From CBFFRJ01 sp963530515 (GTDB taxonomy: Bacteria > Pseudomonadota > Gammaproteobacteria > Enterobacterales > Enterobacteriaceae): a DNA stretch of 64,000 nucleotides. This document shows positions 42,542 through 51,085 of this stretch, one piece after another. The DNA lies in NCBI GenBank assembly GCA_963530515.1, contig CAUSEC010000008.1, positions 85,820 through 149,819 of the forward strand, written 5' to 3'. Positions within the stretch are counted from its first letter, which is position 1; each line of letters begins with the position of its first letter. The notes under the pieces are model-generated. The model was given only the letters and a program-made list of their open reading frames with translations, had not been told where the DNA came from and ran no database searches. The translations under genes and the position numbers were made by a program.

Positions 42542-43397
42542 CCGTCTCAGCGTACAATTGCGTCAGGGCATCAAGCGCAGGCTGCCAGTCGGCCACAATC
42601 CCGACGTCCGCCTGTGAAAATATGGGCGCGTCGGGATTGCTGTTAATGGCAACAATAAACTGGCTTTGCCGAATGCCTGCACTGAACGCCGCTGCCCCTG
42701 AAGCGCCCGCAACAATACAAAGCTCTGGAGCCAGAATTTCTCCCGAAATCCCAATCATCCGCGAGTCATCGCACCCACCGAGCATCACACGCTGACGCGT
42801 ATAGCCGATTTCGGCATCCAGACGCCGGGCAAACTGCTGCTCTTTATCACTCTCAGCCCCACCCTGGCCAAAGACCACGACCCGTTGAGCCTGCAACAGC
42901 GGGGCGACACATTGCGGGTTCGCGTGCGAAACGAGGCGCATCTCCGGGGGCAGCGCCACAAGCGAAATATCGCGGACGACGGCAAAGGGCGGGATCACCT
43001 GTTCTTTACCACTCCCCTGTTGGCGAGCAACAGAAAGACACACTGGCCCCGGCGGGAGCGCAAGCGTAGCGGTGAGGGTATTTCCCCAGCTTGCTTTTGT
43101 GATGCTGTGTGTCTCCTCATCCCAGCATATTGCCTGACATACACCCATCATATTGAGCCGCAAGGCAAGACGTGTTGCCAGTTCATCACCGGGTGCGTCG
43201 GCAGGAAATACCAGCAGATCGACGGGCGTGTGCCGCCACTGTGCTTCCAGTTGCCCGAGCGCTTGTTCGGCATGCTCTGGTCTGGCACGCAAAGCCCAGC
43301 GTTCAATAACAGGCGCCTGCCACTGGCTGGCGGCAAAAAAGGCCGCCACCTCCGGCGACGGCTCTCCAGGAAAGGTGATTAACGCTATCTTCATCAT
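42534..43397 (-). CDS. ygcQ: YgcQ, electron-transfer flavoprotein alpha subunit homologue
   Basis: 287 residues. The C-terminal FAD-binding domain of ETF-alpha is recognisable: VVVFGQGG, IGYTRQRVMLGG, ISGEILAPELCIVAGASGAAAFSAGI, IVAINSNPDAPIFSQADVGIVADW. ATG 43397 overlaps the ygcR stop (ATGA) with GAGG five bases upstream. Together with YgcR it would accept electrons from a flavin dehydrogenase, most simply YgcU in the same operon. Confidence 0.92.
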   Translation of the reverse strand: MMKIALITFPGEPSPEVAAFFAASQWQAPVIERWALRARPEHAEQALGQLEAQWRHTPVDLLVFPADAPGDELATRLALRLNMMGVCQAICWDEETHSITKASWGNTLTATLALPPGPVCLSVARQQGSGKEQVIPPFAVVRDISLVALPPEMRLVSHANPQCVAPLLQAQRVVVFGQGGAESDKEQQFARRLDAEIGYTRQRVMLGGCDDSRMIGISGEILAPELCIVAGASGAAAFSAGIRQSQFIVAINSNPDAPIFSQADVGIVADWQPALDALTQLYAETVR

Positions 43398-44173
43398 GTC
43401 ATCCTCTGCCGTAAGTGCATGTCCCACAGACGCTGGATTTTTTCCTCGGCGGTACGACCTTCAACCATGACACATTCACGCCGGGTTTCACTGCGGGCAT
43501 ACTGAATACAACGCAGAGGCGCGGGGGCTTCGTCAGGAGGAATGACACGTGTAATCGAACACTTTGTCGCTGCCAGCCTCTGACGCATTCCCGGCACACG
43601 TAACGCAATTTGCCCTTTATTACGCACAATAAGGACGGCGGGCAGCGCCAGTTCCCACTGTCGTACAACGCCCCCCTCCTCCTGAGTCACCCGCACGATG
43701 TTGTCTTGCAACGAAAAGTCACTCACGCCAGCAAGACTGCGCCAGCCGAGCATTTCCGCCAGCAGCCAGCCCGTTTGCCCGTTTTGCCCTTCTCCGCTCT
43801 GGCTGCCCACAACAATAAGCTGTTGCGGATTCTGTCGCACCCAGCCGGCAATGTACCCGGCAACACGCGAAGGAGAAAAACGCAGCGCCCCGGCGCTTTG
43901 CAATAAAACTGGATGGGTAAACCCCAGTGCAGCAAAAAGACGCAAGGCGGGGCTCGCGCGCTCATCACCGATGCTCAACGCCGTGAGACAGTGGCCGGGA
44001 GCTTCATCGCACGCGCGCAATATCAACTCTGCCCCGGCCTGTTCATCCAGACCTGCCGCCACACGCACAAGCGAAAGATCAGGAGCCTGCCCGCTGCCCA
44101 CCGCACTCCCCCAGTCCTTTTCCGCCAGCATGCCGAGGTCTGGTTCCGCCTTAAACGCCAACAGAATGTTCAT
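43394..44173 (-). CDS. ygcR: YgcR, electron-transfer flavoprotein beta subunit homologue
   Basis: 259 residues, ETF-beta like. Conserved regions: ILLAFKAEPD start, VVGSQSGEGQNGQTGWLLAEMLGW (nucleotide site) and LPAVLIVRNKGQIALRVPGM. It overlaps ygcS by 23 bases and is coupled to ygcQ. Confidence 0.92.
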   Translation of the reverse strand: MNILLAFKAEPDLGMLAEKDWGSAVGSGQAPDLSLVRVAAGLDEQAGAELILRACDEAPGHCLTALSIGDERASPALRLFAALGFTHPVLLQSAGALRFSPSRVAGYIAGWVRQNPQQLIVVGSQSGEGQNGQTGWLLAEMLGWRSLAGVSDFSLQDNIVRVTQEEGGVVRQWELALPAVLIVRNKGQIALRVPGMRQRLAATKCSITRVIPPDEAPAPLRCIQYARSETRRECVMVEGRTAEEKIQRLWDMHLRQRMT

Positions 44174-45506
44174 TGATCTTCCCTTTTAACTTTCCCGTTT
44201 TTCCAGATGCCGCCACCAGCGGCAAATCTTTGGTCTCTGGTGCCCACAGGAAGGTGACAATAAAGCCGATAAATAACACTGCCGCGAGCAACAATAGCGT
44301 GATGCGCATGCCCCAATCGGCCAGCAGCACAGGTAACAAAACCGTGCTGATGGCTGCGCCAAGGCGACTCATGGCTGTCGCAAATCCCACGCCCTGGGAA
44401 CGAATATCAGTCGGGAAACTTTCCGCCGGTAAGATACCCACAAGATTGCTGGCGGCTGAAATGGCCGTGGTGAATAACACAAACAGTAATAACACCAGCG
44501 TGGTGTGATCCTGCGGAACAAATGCCAGCGTCAACAACGTCATACCCAATAACGCAAAACTGCTGAGCAGGAAAAAGCGCCGGGGAAGGTAATGCGTCAG
44601 CACCAGCCCGACAAGCGCACCGAGGATTAGCAATACGTTGAGGAGAAGGCTCGCAGTCAGCGCATTTTCAATATGCATATGCTGAGCAATGGACGGTAGC
44701 CAGGTGTAAATCACAAACCAGGGGATCACCAGGCAGACGAAAAACAAGCTGTTGAAGGCCGTGCGTCGCCAGTAGGCGGTAGAAAATAACCGTCCCATAC
44801 TGCGTGAACCCGGAATGGCGACTTCATCGCCCAATTGCACATTTGCGCCGAGGTAACGCTTTACCACGTCGTGCGCTTCGGTAACGCGTCCCTGGCGCAT
44901 CAGCCAGCGCGGTGATTCCGGCGTCCCCCAGCGCAGCAACGTGATGATCAAAGCAGGAAACGCGGCAGATCCAAGTAACCAGCGCCAGCTTTCGCTGTCA
45001 GCAATAATCAGCCAATGCCCCACGACGCTTGCCAGCACATAACCTATCGTCCAGACCAGGCTGAAGGCACCCAGCAAAATACCGCGATAGCGGCGCGGCG
45101 CAAATTCCGCCAGCAGCGTGTGCCCTACCGCGTAATCGCCGCCCAGCCCGAAGCCGATCAGCAAGCGCAGAACGAAGAGTTGCTCCGGTGACGTGGCGAA
45201 AAACTGGAGGAAGGAGGCCAGCGTTATCAGCACAAAGCTGAACGTGAAAATCTGTTGTCGCCCAATATGATCGGAAATCCAGCCCAGTATCAGACTGCCC
45301 AAAAAGAGCCCCAGCAAAGCAGAACCCCCGATGAGCCCTTCCTGTAGCGGCGTTAAGTGCATAAGCGGCGTCAGTTGGATCATGGCGTAACTCACCACAC
45401 CCAGCACATAGCCATCCGTCAGGTGAGCGCCGAAGGTTAAACCTGCAATTCGGCAGTGAAAGCGGTTAAGAGGAAGATCATCCATACGCACCGGTGAAGT
45501 GTTCAT
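44151..45506 (-). CDS. ygcS: YgcS, MFS transporter (sugar/acid-type)
   Basis: 451 residues with 12 hydrophobic segments. MFS loop motifs: GWISDHIGRQQIF between helices 2 and 3, RLLIGFGLGGDYAVGHTLLAEFAPRRYRG (sugar-porter type) and PESPRWLMRQGR after helix 6. An inner-membrane symporter whose substrate is presumably the compound oxidised by the rest of the locus; unknown. Confidence 0.92.
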   Translation of the reverse strand: MNTSPVRMDDLPLNRFHCRIAGLTFGAHLTDGYVLGVVSYAMIQLTPLMHLTPLQEGLIGGSALLGLFLGSLILGWISDHIGRQQIFTFSFVLITLASFLQFFATSPEQLFVLRLLIGFGLGGDYAVGHTLLAEFAPRRYRGILLGAFSLVWTIGYVLASVVGHWLIIADSESWRWLLGSAAFPALIITLLRWGTPESPRWLMRQGRVTEAHDVVKRYLGANVQLGDEVAIPGSRSMGRLFSTAYWRRTAFNSLFFVCLVIPWFVIYTWLPSIAQHMHIENALTASLLLNVLLILGALVGLVLTHYLPRRFFLLSSFALLGMTLLTLAFVPQDHTTLVLLLFVLFTTAISAASNLVGILPAESFPTDIRSQGVGFATAMSRLGAAISTVLLPVLLADWGMRITLLLLAAVLFIGFIVTFLWAPETKDLPLVAASGKTGKLKGKINEHSVGV

Positions 45507-45531
45507 ACCCAGCCCTTCATGTTCCGGTAAA

Positions 45532-45564
45532 AGGAAACGGCTTCTGTGTAAGAAGCCGTAGAGT
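45532..45564 (-). terminator. Partial terminator between ygcU and ygcS
   Basis: On the minus strand ACGGCTTC and GAAGCCGT (45552-45559 and 45537-45544, complements) enclose a seven-base loop; TTCCTTTT follows. This would reduce, not stop, transcription into ygcS, changing subunit ratios. Confidence 0.5.
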
Positions 45565-45566
45565 TT

Positions 45567-47021
45567 TTATTTTTCAATCGGGTAAATCGTACCCGTGTTC
45601 ATAATCCCATTCGGATCGAACTGGCGTTTGAGTCCTTCCATAATCATCCATGCAGAACCATGCTCGGCTTTGCTCCAGTGAACGCGGTGCTTGCCAATAC
45701 CGTGATGATGCACCATCGATCCCCCAAGACGGATGGTCTCTTCCACAATGATTTTGTTGAGTGGATTATGGTACTTATCAATCTCCTCTTCCGGTTTGCA
45801 GTCCACCACGTTGTAGTCATAGACAAAGTACATATTGGTGCCGTTAATGTAACTGTGCGACGAGTGCCCACCCAGCATGGTGATATCCTCCGCATGCGGG
45901 AATTCGTCACGGATCCTTGCAATGACATTTTCATAAATCTGATGAATGCAACTCCACTCGCCGGAGACTTCAGTCGTGAAGCCCATATTGCCGGTCTTCA
46001 TGATCTGCACGCGTTCGGCCGCCACTTTTTCCGGCCCCCAGTTCAGGTGATTGAACCAGGTTTCAATCAGCTTGCTGTCTACACGCTGGCATTGCGGGAA
46101 TCTCGCCACCACCTCAGCGATCCCTTCGCCGGTGGCTTTCGCTATGCGAGGATTCCCTTCGGCCATGAAGATCAATACACATTTGCCGTCGGCAAAATGG
46201 GTGAAGTGCTGCGTACCGTCTTCCGCATCGTACAAGCGAGCAATAGAAGGACGATAACCTTCCGCCATCACTTCGCGCAGAATGTTAAACCCGACTTTCA
46301 TATCGTCCAGGACATAACCGTAAAACAGATTATTTTCTGGCATAAATTTGAAAATCTTCACCGTCACTTCAGTGATATAGCAGAGTGCGCCTTCATTACC
46401 GATGATCACATGGCGGATGTCCGGCCCGGCCGCACGGCGCGGAACATTTTTAATGCGAGTAATAGTGCCATCAGGGAAAACGGCTTCCAGGCCGACGACC
46501 ATGTCTTCAATTGCCCCATAGAGCGTCGAGAACTGGCCGATACTCCGTGTTGCTACCAGTCCCCCCATTTGGGCCAGCGGTTTAGACTGGGGAGAATGCC
46601 CGGTGGTGTACCCTTTGGCCCGCAGCGCATTTTCCAGTATTTCCAGCGGTACGCCGCACTGAGCAGTGGCCTGCATATTTTCGATATCAATGTTCAGGAT
46701 GGCATTCATGTCTGAGCCATCCAGCACCACGGAATTCTCAACAGCAGTCTCCAGCCCCCCTTCAGTTGCCGATGCCCCAGTCCGCGGCACACCGTTAATT
46801 TTGTGCTGATTCATAAATGAGAGCACATTGGCGACCTGCTCTGTTGAACCTAATTTCACCACGGCCGCCGGGAGTGGCAGGGTGAAAACGCCATGAATGT
46901 CAGCATATTTTCTGAAACGATCGATACTGTTTTTCTTCAGTACCGCTTCATCGGTAATCACATGTTGCGGGCCAACAATTTCTTTCAGTCGTTCAACAAT
47001 CGTTTCTCGGGATAAAGACAT
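45567..47021 (-). CDS. ygcU: YgcU, FAD-linked oxidoreductase (glycolate oxidase/ADPS type)
   Basis: 484 residues, as in E. coli. The PCMH FAD domain shows PRTGASATEGGLE, TTGHSPQSKPLAQMGGLVATRSIGQFSTLYGAIEDMV and GNEGALCYITE; the C-terminal domain has SGSMVHHHGIGKHR-like GSMVHHHGIGKHRVHW and FDPNGIMNTGTIYP. It resembles alkyl-dihydroxyacetonephosphate synthase and D-2-hydroxyacid oxidases. ATG 47021 is preferred because AAGGA is then six bases away. Electrons probably go to YgcQR. Confidence 0.93.
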   Translation of the reverse strand: MSLSRETIVERLKEIVGPQHVITDEAVLKKNSIDRFRKYADIHGVFTLPLPAAVVKLGSTEQVANVLSFMNQHKINGVPRTGASATEGGLETAVENSVVLDGSDMNAILNIDIENMQATAQCGVPLEILENALRAKGYTTGHSPQSKPLAQMGGLVATRSIGQFSTLYGAIEDMVVGLEAVFPDGTITRIKNVPRRAAGPDIRHVIIGNEGALCYITEVTVKIFKFMPENNLFYGYVLDDMKVGFNILREVMAEGYRPSIARLYDAEDGTQHFTHFADGKCVLIFMAEGNPRIAKATGEGIAEVVARFPQCQRVDSKLIETWFNHLNWGPEKVAAERVQIMKTGNMGFTTEVSGEWSCIHQIYENVIARIRDEFPHAEDITMLGGHSSHSYINGTNMYFVYDYNVVDCKPEEEIDKYHNPLNKIIVEETIRLGGSMVHHHGIGKHRVHWSKAEHGSAWMIMEGLKRQFDPNGIMNTGTIYPIEK

Positions 47022-47079
47022 AATCATTCCTTCCTGATATTTAATACGGAATAGAAAAGTAAAAATGAAAAATTAAGAA

Positions 47080-47865
47080 TTACCGCACCAGATAACCACC
47101 ATCGACAACCAATAAATGACCGTTAACGTAATTCGACGCACGACTGGCGAGATAAACCATCGCCCCCATTAAATCTTGCGTATCTCCCCAGCGATTTGCA
47201 GGAATATGATCAAGTACCCGCTGATTCGTTTCTGGGTTACTGCGGGTTGCCAGCGTAATATCTGTCGCATAATAGCCAGGAGCGATGCCATTAACCTGAA
47301 TATTATATTGCCCCAGTTCATCACAATAGGCTTTAGTGAACCCCGCCAGTGCATGTTTTGTTGCAGAATATGCGGGCGACCACTGGCCACCTAAATAAGA
47401 GAACAACGAACAAATATTCACTATTTTTCCGCTTTTTTGCGGGATCATCACTTTTGCCGCTTCGTGGCTAAGCTCAAATGCTGCCGTCAGATTGATATCA
47501 ATCATGGGATCCCAGTCAGCACGACCAAAATCCAGAACCTTATTCAGCTTACAGATTCCGGCATTATTGACCAGGATATCCACCGTCCCGAAGCGTTCGC
47601 AGCAGGCAGCAATAATCCGTTTTGCCGCTCCGTCAGCAGTGATGTCAACCTGCATAATTTCGACCTCAACGCCTTGTGCTTCAATCAGTTCCTTCGTTTC
47701 CCCCTTGTCCATAATGAAGCTTGGAATAAACAAATTGGCCCCGGCTTTTGCCAACGCCATGGCAAATGCCTGACCCAAACCACTGTTGCCGCCCGTCACA
47801 ATGGCGGTTTTCCCCTTTAACGAGAAGAAGTCCATTGAAAACGCATTGAGAGAATTGATTGACAT
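47080..47865 (-). CDS. ygcW: YgcW, SDR-family dehydrogenase
   Basis: 261 residues, same as E. coli. Classical SDR: TGGNSGLG cofactor site, NNAG, catalytic Ser in NICSLFSYLG, YSATK, and the C-terminal VDGGYLVR. Resembles 2-deoxy-D-gluconate/gluconate-5-dehydrogenases. ATG 47865 has GGGGT eight bases upstream. It is the first gene of the minus-strand ygcWUSRQ operon, behind a leader terminator. Confidence 0.93.
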   Translation of the reverse strand: MSINSLNAFSMDFFSLKGKTAIVTGGNSGLGQAFAMALAKAGANLFIPSFIMDKGETKELIEAQGVEVEIMQVDITADGAAKRIIAACCERFGTVDILVNNAGICKLNKVLDFGRADWDPMIDINLTAAFELSHEAAKVMIPQKSGKIVNICSLFSYLGGQWSPAYSATKHALAGFTKAYCDELGQYNIQVNGIAPGYYATDITLATRSNPETNQRVLDHIPANRWGDTQDLMGAMVYLASRASNYVNGHLLVVDGGYLVR

Positions 47866-47890
47866 AATTTGACCCCACATTCCTTTAGGC

Positions 47891-47937
47891 AAAAAAAAAG
47901 AAAGGTAACTTCCCCGGTTAAAGGGAAGCTACCTTTC
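47891..47937 (-). terminator. Leader intrinsic terminator in front of ygcW
   Basis: On the minus strand GAAAGGTA (47930-47937) pairs with TACCTTTC (47900-47907); after one mismatch, CTTCCC pairs with GGGAAG; eight-base loop; then nine Ts (47891-47899). It ends 25 bases before the ygcW start, so it terminates transcripts in the 5' leader unless opposed. Confidence 0.9.
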
Positions 47938-47953
47938 TCATCGTCTCTGGTAA
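47930..47953 (-). promoter_or_regulatory. Antiterminator-like RNA motif in the ygcW leader
   Basis: A 24-nt element starting TTACCAGAGACGATG and ending AAAGGTA. Its last eight bases are the 5' arm of the leader terminator. Its ends can pair with each other (TACC with GGTA), so this hairpin and the terminator exclude each other. It matches the yqcE-leader element at 21 of 24 positions, two of the three differences forming one compensatory pair. Confidence 0.7.
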
Positions 47954-47963
47954 CTGGATGTAG

Positions 47964-48006
47964 TTTTTAGCACAGCGATTTGTGACATGATGTGATGACA
48001 ATCACA
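47964..48006 (-). promoter_or_regulatory. Perfect CRP box and candidate ygcW promoter
   Basis: TGTGATGACAATCACA at 47991-48006 is an exact TGTGA-N6-TCACA. On the minus strand TAAAAA (47964-47969) lies where a class II CRP promoter places its -10; transcription would start near 47957, immediately before the antiterminator-like motif. The box also lies upstream of the divergent yqcE promoter. Confidence 0.75.
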
Positions 48007-48070
48007 GCACCAGATTTCATTCCCCATTTCCATTTAAAAATGAGAAGCGTGATTATTCTCACACTGTAGA

Positions 48071-48076
48071 TATAAA
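48071..48076 (+). promoter_or_regulatory. Possible yqcE promoter -10
   Basis: TATAAA lies 23 bases before the antiterminator-like motif; no good -35 is visible, consistent with an activator-dependent promoter. Low certainty. Confidence 0.35.
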
Positions 48077-48098
48077 ACCCATGCTATTTCTTAGTTAA

Positions 48099-48122
48099 TT
48101 ACTAGAGACCATGAGAAAAGTA
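48099..48122 (+). promoter_or_regulatory. Antiterminator-like RNA motif in the yqcE leader
   Basis: A 24-nt element beginning TTACTAGAGACCATG and ending AAAAGTA. TTACT can pair with AGTAA across it. The last ten bases are the 5' arm of the leader terminator. Compared with the ygcW copy, the C-G pair at positions 5 and 21 is replaced by T-A, keeping the pairing. Confidence 0.7.
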
Positions 48123-48160
48123 ATCCACCTGAAAAGGCGGTTTACTTTTCTCTTTTTTTT
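48113..48160 (+). terminator. Leader intrinsic terminator in front of yqcE
   Basis: GAGAAAAGTAA (48113-48123) pairs with TTACTTTTCTC (48142-48152), then CC-GG and CCT-AGG pairs with two mismatches around a GAAA tetraloop, followed by eight Ts. It ends 24 bases before the yqcE start codon. Confidence 0.92.
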
Positions 48161-48184
48161 GTCCAGTTAAAATGAGAACAAGAT

Positions 48185-49483
48185 ATGCAACACTCTTCTT
48201 ATCGACGTTGGATTACGCTCGCCATAATTAGCATAAGTGGTGGAGTAAGTTTTGATTTAGCTTATTTGCGCTATATTTATCAAATACCCATGGCTAAATT
48301 TATGGGTTTCAGCAATACCGAAATCGGATTAATAATGAGCACCTATGGTATTACCGCCATTATTTTATATGCACCGAGTGGGATTATTGCGGATAAATTT
48401 TCGCATCGAAAAATGATTACCTCAGCCATGATTCTGACCGGTTTGCTTGGCTTCGTGATGTGGACCTATCCACCACTGTGGGCCATGCTTGCCATTCAGG
48501 TCGCCTTTGCCATTACCACCATTTTGATGCTGTGGTCCGTTTCCATTAAGGCCGCATCGCTGTTGGGCGATCATACTGAGCAAGGCAAGATTATGGGCTG
48601 GATGGAGGGCCTGCGAGGCGTTGGCGTGATGTCGCTGGCCGTCTTCACCATGTGGGCATTCTCATTGTTCGCGCCGGATGACAGCAATAGCCTGAAAACC
48701 GTGATCCTGATTTACAGCGTGGTATACATCCTGCTGGGTATCCTGTGCTGGTTTTTTGTCAGTGATGATAGCACCCAGCACGCACGCCAGGGCGAAGCCA
48801 AAAAACCCTTCCAGCTCAGCGACATTCTTGCCGTGCTGCGTATCAGCACAACCTGGTATTGCAGCATGATCATTTTGGGGGTGTATACGATTTATGCCAT
48901 CCTCAGCTACTCCACCAACTACCTGACCGAAATGTATGGCATGGGTCTGGTGGCCGCGAGCTACATGGGGATCGTGATTAATAAGATTTTTCGCGCCATT
49001 TGCGGCCCACTCGGCGGGCTGATCACCACCTATAGCCGCCTTAAATCCCCAACGCGCGTCATTCAACTTCTGGCCATCATCAGCGTGGCAACACTTGCCA
49101 CCCTGCTGATAACCAACTCGAATCCACAGTCTGTCTCTGTCGGTATCGGTTTGATCCTGCTACTTGGCTTTGCCTGCTATGCCTCACGCGGGTTGTACTT
49201 CGCCTGCCCGGGAGAAGCCAGAACCCCCACTTTCATCATGGGGACGACCGTCGGGATCTGTTCGGTGATTGGTTTTCTGCCCGATGTCTTTGTGTATCCC
49301 ATTGTCGGTTACTGGCAGGACACATTGCCTGCGCAGGAAGCTTACCGAAATATGTGGCTGATGGGGCTGTGCGCCTCGAGCATGGTCATCGTGTTTACCT
49401 TTTTGCTGTTCAGAAAAATACGTTCTGTCACCGTCGGCCCGGAAGAGATGACATCGCAAACATATGAAGCAACAGGCAAGTGA
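48185..49483 (+). CDS. yqcE: YqcE, MFS transporter
   Basis: 432 residues, 12 hydrophobic segments; similar to E. coli YqcE and distantly to hexose-phosphate/glycerol-3-phosphate type antiporters. Loop 2-3 reads GIIADKFSHRKM. The ribosome-binding site is weak (GAG/AAGA before the ATG). It is followed by the kinase gene ygcE 25 bases later; expression depends on passage through the leader terminator. Substrate unknown. Confidence 0.9.
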   Translation: MQHSSYRRWITLAIISISGGVSFDLAYLRYIYQIPMAKFMGFSNTEIGLIMSTYGITAIILYAPSGIIADKFSHRKMITSAMILTGLLGFVMWTYPPLWAMLAIQVAFAITTILMLWSVSIKAASLLGDHTEQGKIMGWMEGLRGVGVMSLAVFTMWAFSLFAPDDSNSLKTVILIYSVVYILLGILCWFFVSDDSTQHARQGEAKKPFQLSDILAVLRISTTWYCSMIILGVYTIYAILSYSTNYLTEMYGMGLVAASYMGIVINKIFRAICGPLGGLITTYSRLKSPTRVIQLLAIISVATLATLLITNSNPQSVSVGIGLILLLGFACYASRGLYFACPGEARTPTFIMGTTVGICSVIGFLPDVFVYPIVGYWQDTLPAQEAYRNMWLMGLCASSMVIVFTFLLFRKIRSVTVGPEEMTSQTYEATGK

Positions 49484-49508
49484 TGCCGAAAATCAAAGGA
49501 GAATGACT

Positions 49509-50987
49509 ATGTCGAACAAATACATCATTGGGATTGATGGTGGCAGCCAGAGCACAAAAGTCGTGATGTATGACCTTAATGGAAATGTTATCTGTGAAGG
49601 AAAAGGTCTGTTACAGCCAATGCACACACCTGATGCAGATACGGCCGAACATCCTGATGATGATTTATGGACTTCTTTGTGTCTTGCGGGTCAGGATCTG
49701 ATGGGTAATTTCACTGGAGACATCAACGAAATCGTTGGGATTGGTCTGGGCTCCATCCGCTGCTGTCGCGCCCTGTTAAAAGCGGATGGTACTCCCGCCG
49801 CCCCGCTGATTAGCTGGCAGGATGCCCGGGTAACCCGTCCGTATGAGCATACCTGCTCTGAAGTCTCTTTTGTCACTTCGTTTTCAGGCTATCTGACGCA
49901 CCGACTTACAGGTGAATTCAAAGACAACATCGCCAATTATTTTGGCCAGTGGCCCGTGGACTACAAGACCTGGGCGTGGAGTGAAGATGAAGATGTCATT
50001 CAGAAATACAACATTCCCCGACATATGCTGTTTGATGTGCAGATGCCCGGCACCGTGGTAGGCCACATCACCGCGCAGGCCGCTCGTCTGACCGGTTTTC
50101 CTCAAGGGCTGCCAGTCATCTGTACCTCCAGCGATAAACCCGTTGAAGCACTGGGGGCTGGGCTACTGAATGACGATACGGCAGTCATCTCGCTCGGGAC
50201 CTACATTGCGCTGATGATGAACGGTAAATCCTTACCCAACGGCCCGACTCACTACTGGCCCATTATGTCTTCCAGACCTGAAACGCTGATTTACGAGGGC
50301 TATGGTATCCGTAAGGGTATGTGGACTGTAAGCTGGCTGCGGGACATGTTGGGTGAATCCTTGATTCGGGACGCGGTTGCTCAGGGCATGTCGCCGGAAG
50401 ATTTACTGAACAGGAAAGCGGCGCTGGTGCCCCCGGGATGCAATGGTCTGATGACGGTACTGGACTGGCTGACCAATCCCTGGGAACCGTTCAAACGAGG
50501 GATCATGATAGGTTTTGACTCGAAAATGGATTATGCCTGGATCTACCGCTCCATTTTAGAAAGCATTGCGCTGACACTAAAAAATAACTACGACAATATG
50601 AGCAGCGAAATGAACCAGTTTGCCAGACATATCATCGTGACCGGCGGAGGCTCCAATAGCAGCCTCTTCATGCAGATTTTTGCAGATGTGTTCAATCTCC
50701 CTGCGAGACGCAATGAAGTCAATGGGTGTGCAAGCCTGGGTGCGGCTATCAATACAGCAGTCGGACTGGGCTTATACACGTCCTACGAGGCAGCCGTTGA
50801 GAAAATGGTGAGGGTAAAAGATATTTTCATGCCAGATGAGGCCAGCGCGTTGCGATATGAGGCATTGAATAAGGGCATATTCAAAGAACTCACGACGCAT
50901 ACCGATGTGATACTCAAGAAATCCTGGGAAGTTTTCCACGGTAATCTTGATACGGTTGATGCAATTCAGAGCTGGTCAAACGCCTGA
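49509..50987 (+). CDS. ygcE: YgcE, FGGY-family carbohydrate kinase
   Basis: 492 residues. It phosphorylates a sugar or polyol with ATP. N-terminal phosphate loop YIIGIDGGSQSTKVVMYD, SWQDARVTRPYE substrate region, SLGTYIALM, and the C-terminal FGGY-like IVTGGGSNSSLFMQIFADVFNLPARR with GCASLGAAI. ATG 49509 is preferred as AAGGAG lies 8 bases before it; ATG 49503 is too close. E. coli YgcE is an uncharacterised kinase of the same length. Confidence 0.93.
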   Translation: MSNKYIIGIDGGSQSTKVVMYDLNGNVICEGKGLLQPMHTPDADTAEHPDDDLWTSLCLAGQDLMGNFTGDINEIVGIGLGSIRCCRALLKADGTPAAPLISWQDARVTRPYEHTCSEVSFVTSFSGYLTHRLTGEFKDNIANYFGQWPVDYKTWAWSEDEDVIQKYNIPRHMLFDVQMPGTVVGHITAQAARLTGFPQGLPVICTSSDKPVEALGAGLLNDDTAVISLGTYIALMMNGKSLPNGPTHYWPIMSSRPETLIYEGYGIRKGMWTVSWLRDMLGESLIRDAVAQGMSPEDLLNRKAALVPPGCNGLMTVLDWLTNPWEPFKRGIMIGFDSKMDYAWIYRSILESIALTLKNNYDNMSSEMNQFARHIIVTGGGSNSSLFMQIFADVFNLPARRNEVNGCASLGAAINTAVGLGLYTSYEAAVEKMVRVKDIFMPDEASALRYEALNKGIFKELTTHTDVILKKSWEVFHGNLDTVDAIQSWSNA

Positions 50988-51020
50988 GGCGGTCAAACTC
51001 TCCCACTATCATGACGCTAT

Positions 51021-51051
51021 AAAAAAGCGCCTTACTATTACGTAAGGCGCT
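51021..51051 (-). terminator. queE terminator (possibly also ygcE)
   Basis: AGCGCCTTAC (51026-51035) pairs with GTAAGGCGCT (51042-51051); on the minus strand six Ts follow. On the plus strand there is no T run. Confidence 0.85.
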
Positions 51052-51085
51052 GTATGGAAAAATGTCACACCTGGCCGTGGGAAAA

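Noticed and set aside
50988..51085. Looked for a second CRISPR array between ygcE and queE, its place in E. coli
   Set aside because: The 98 bases hold only the queE terminator; no 29-bp repeat is present.
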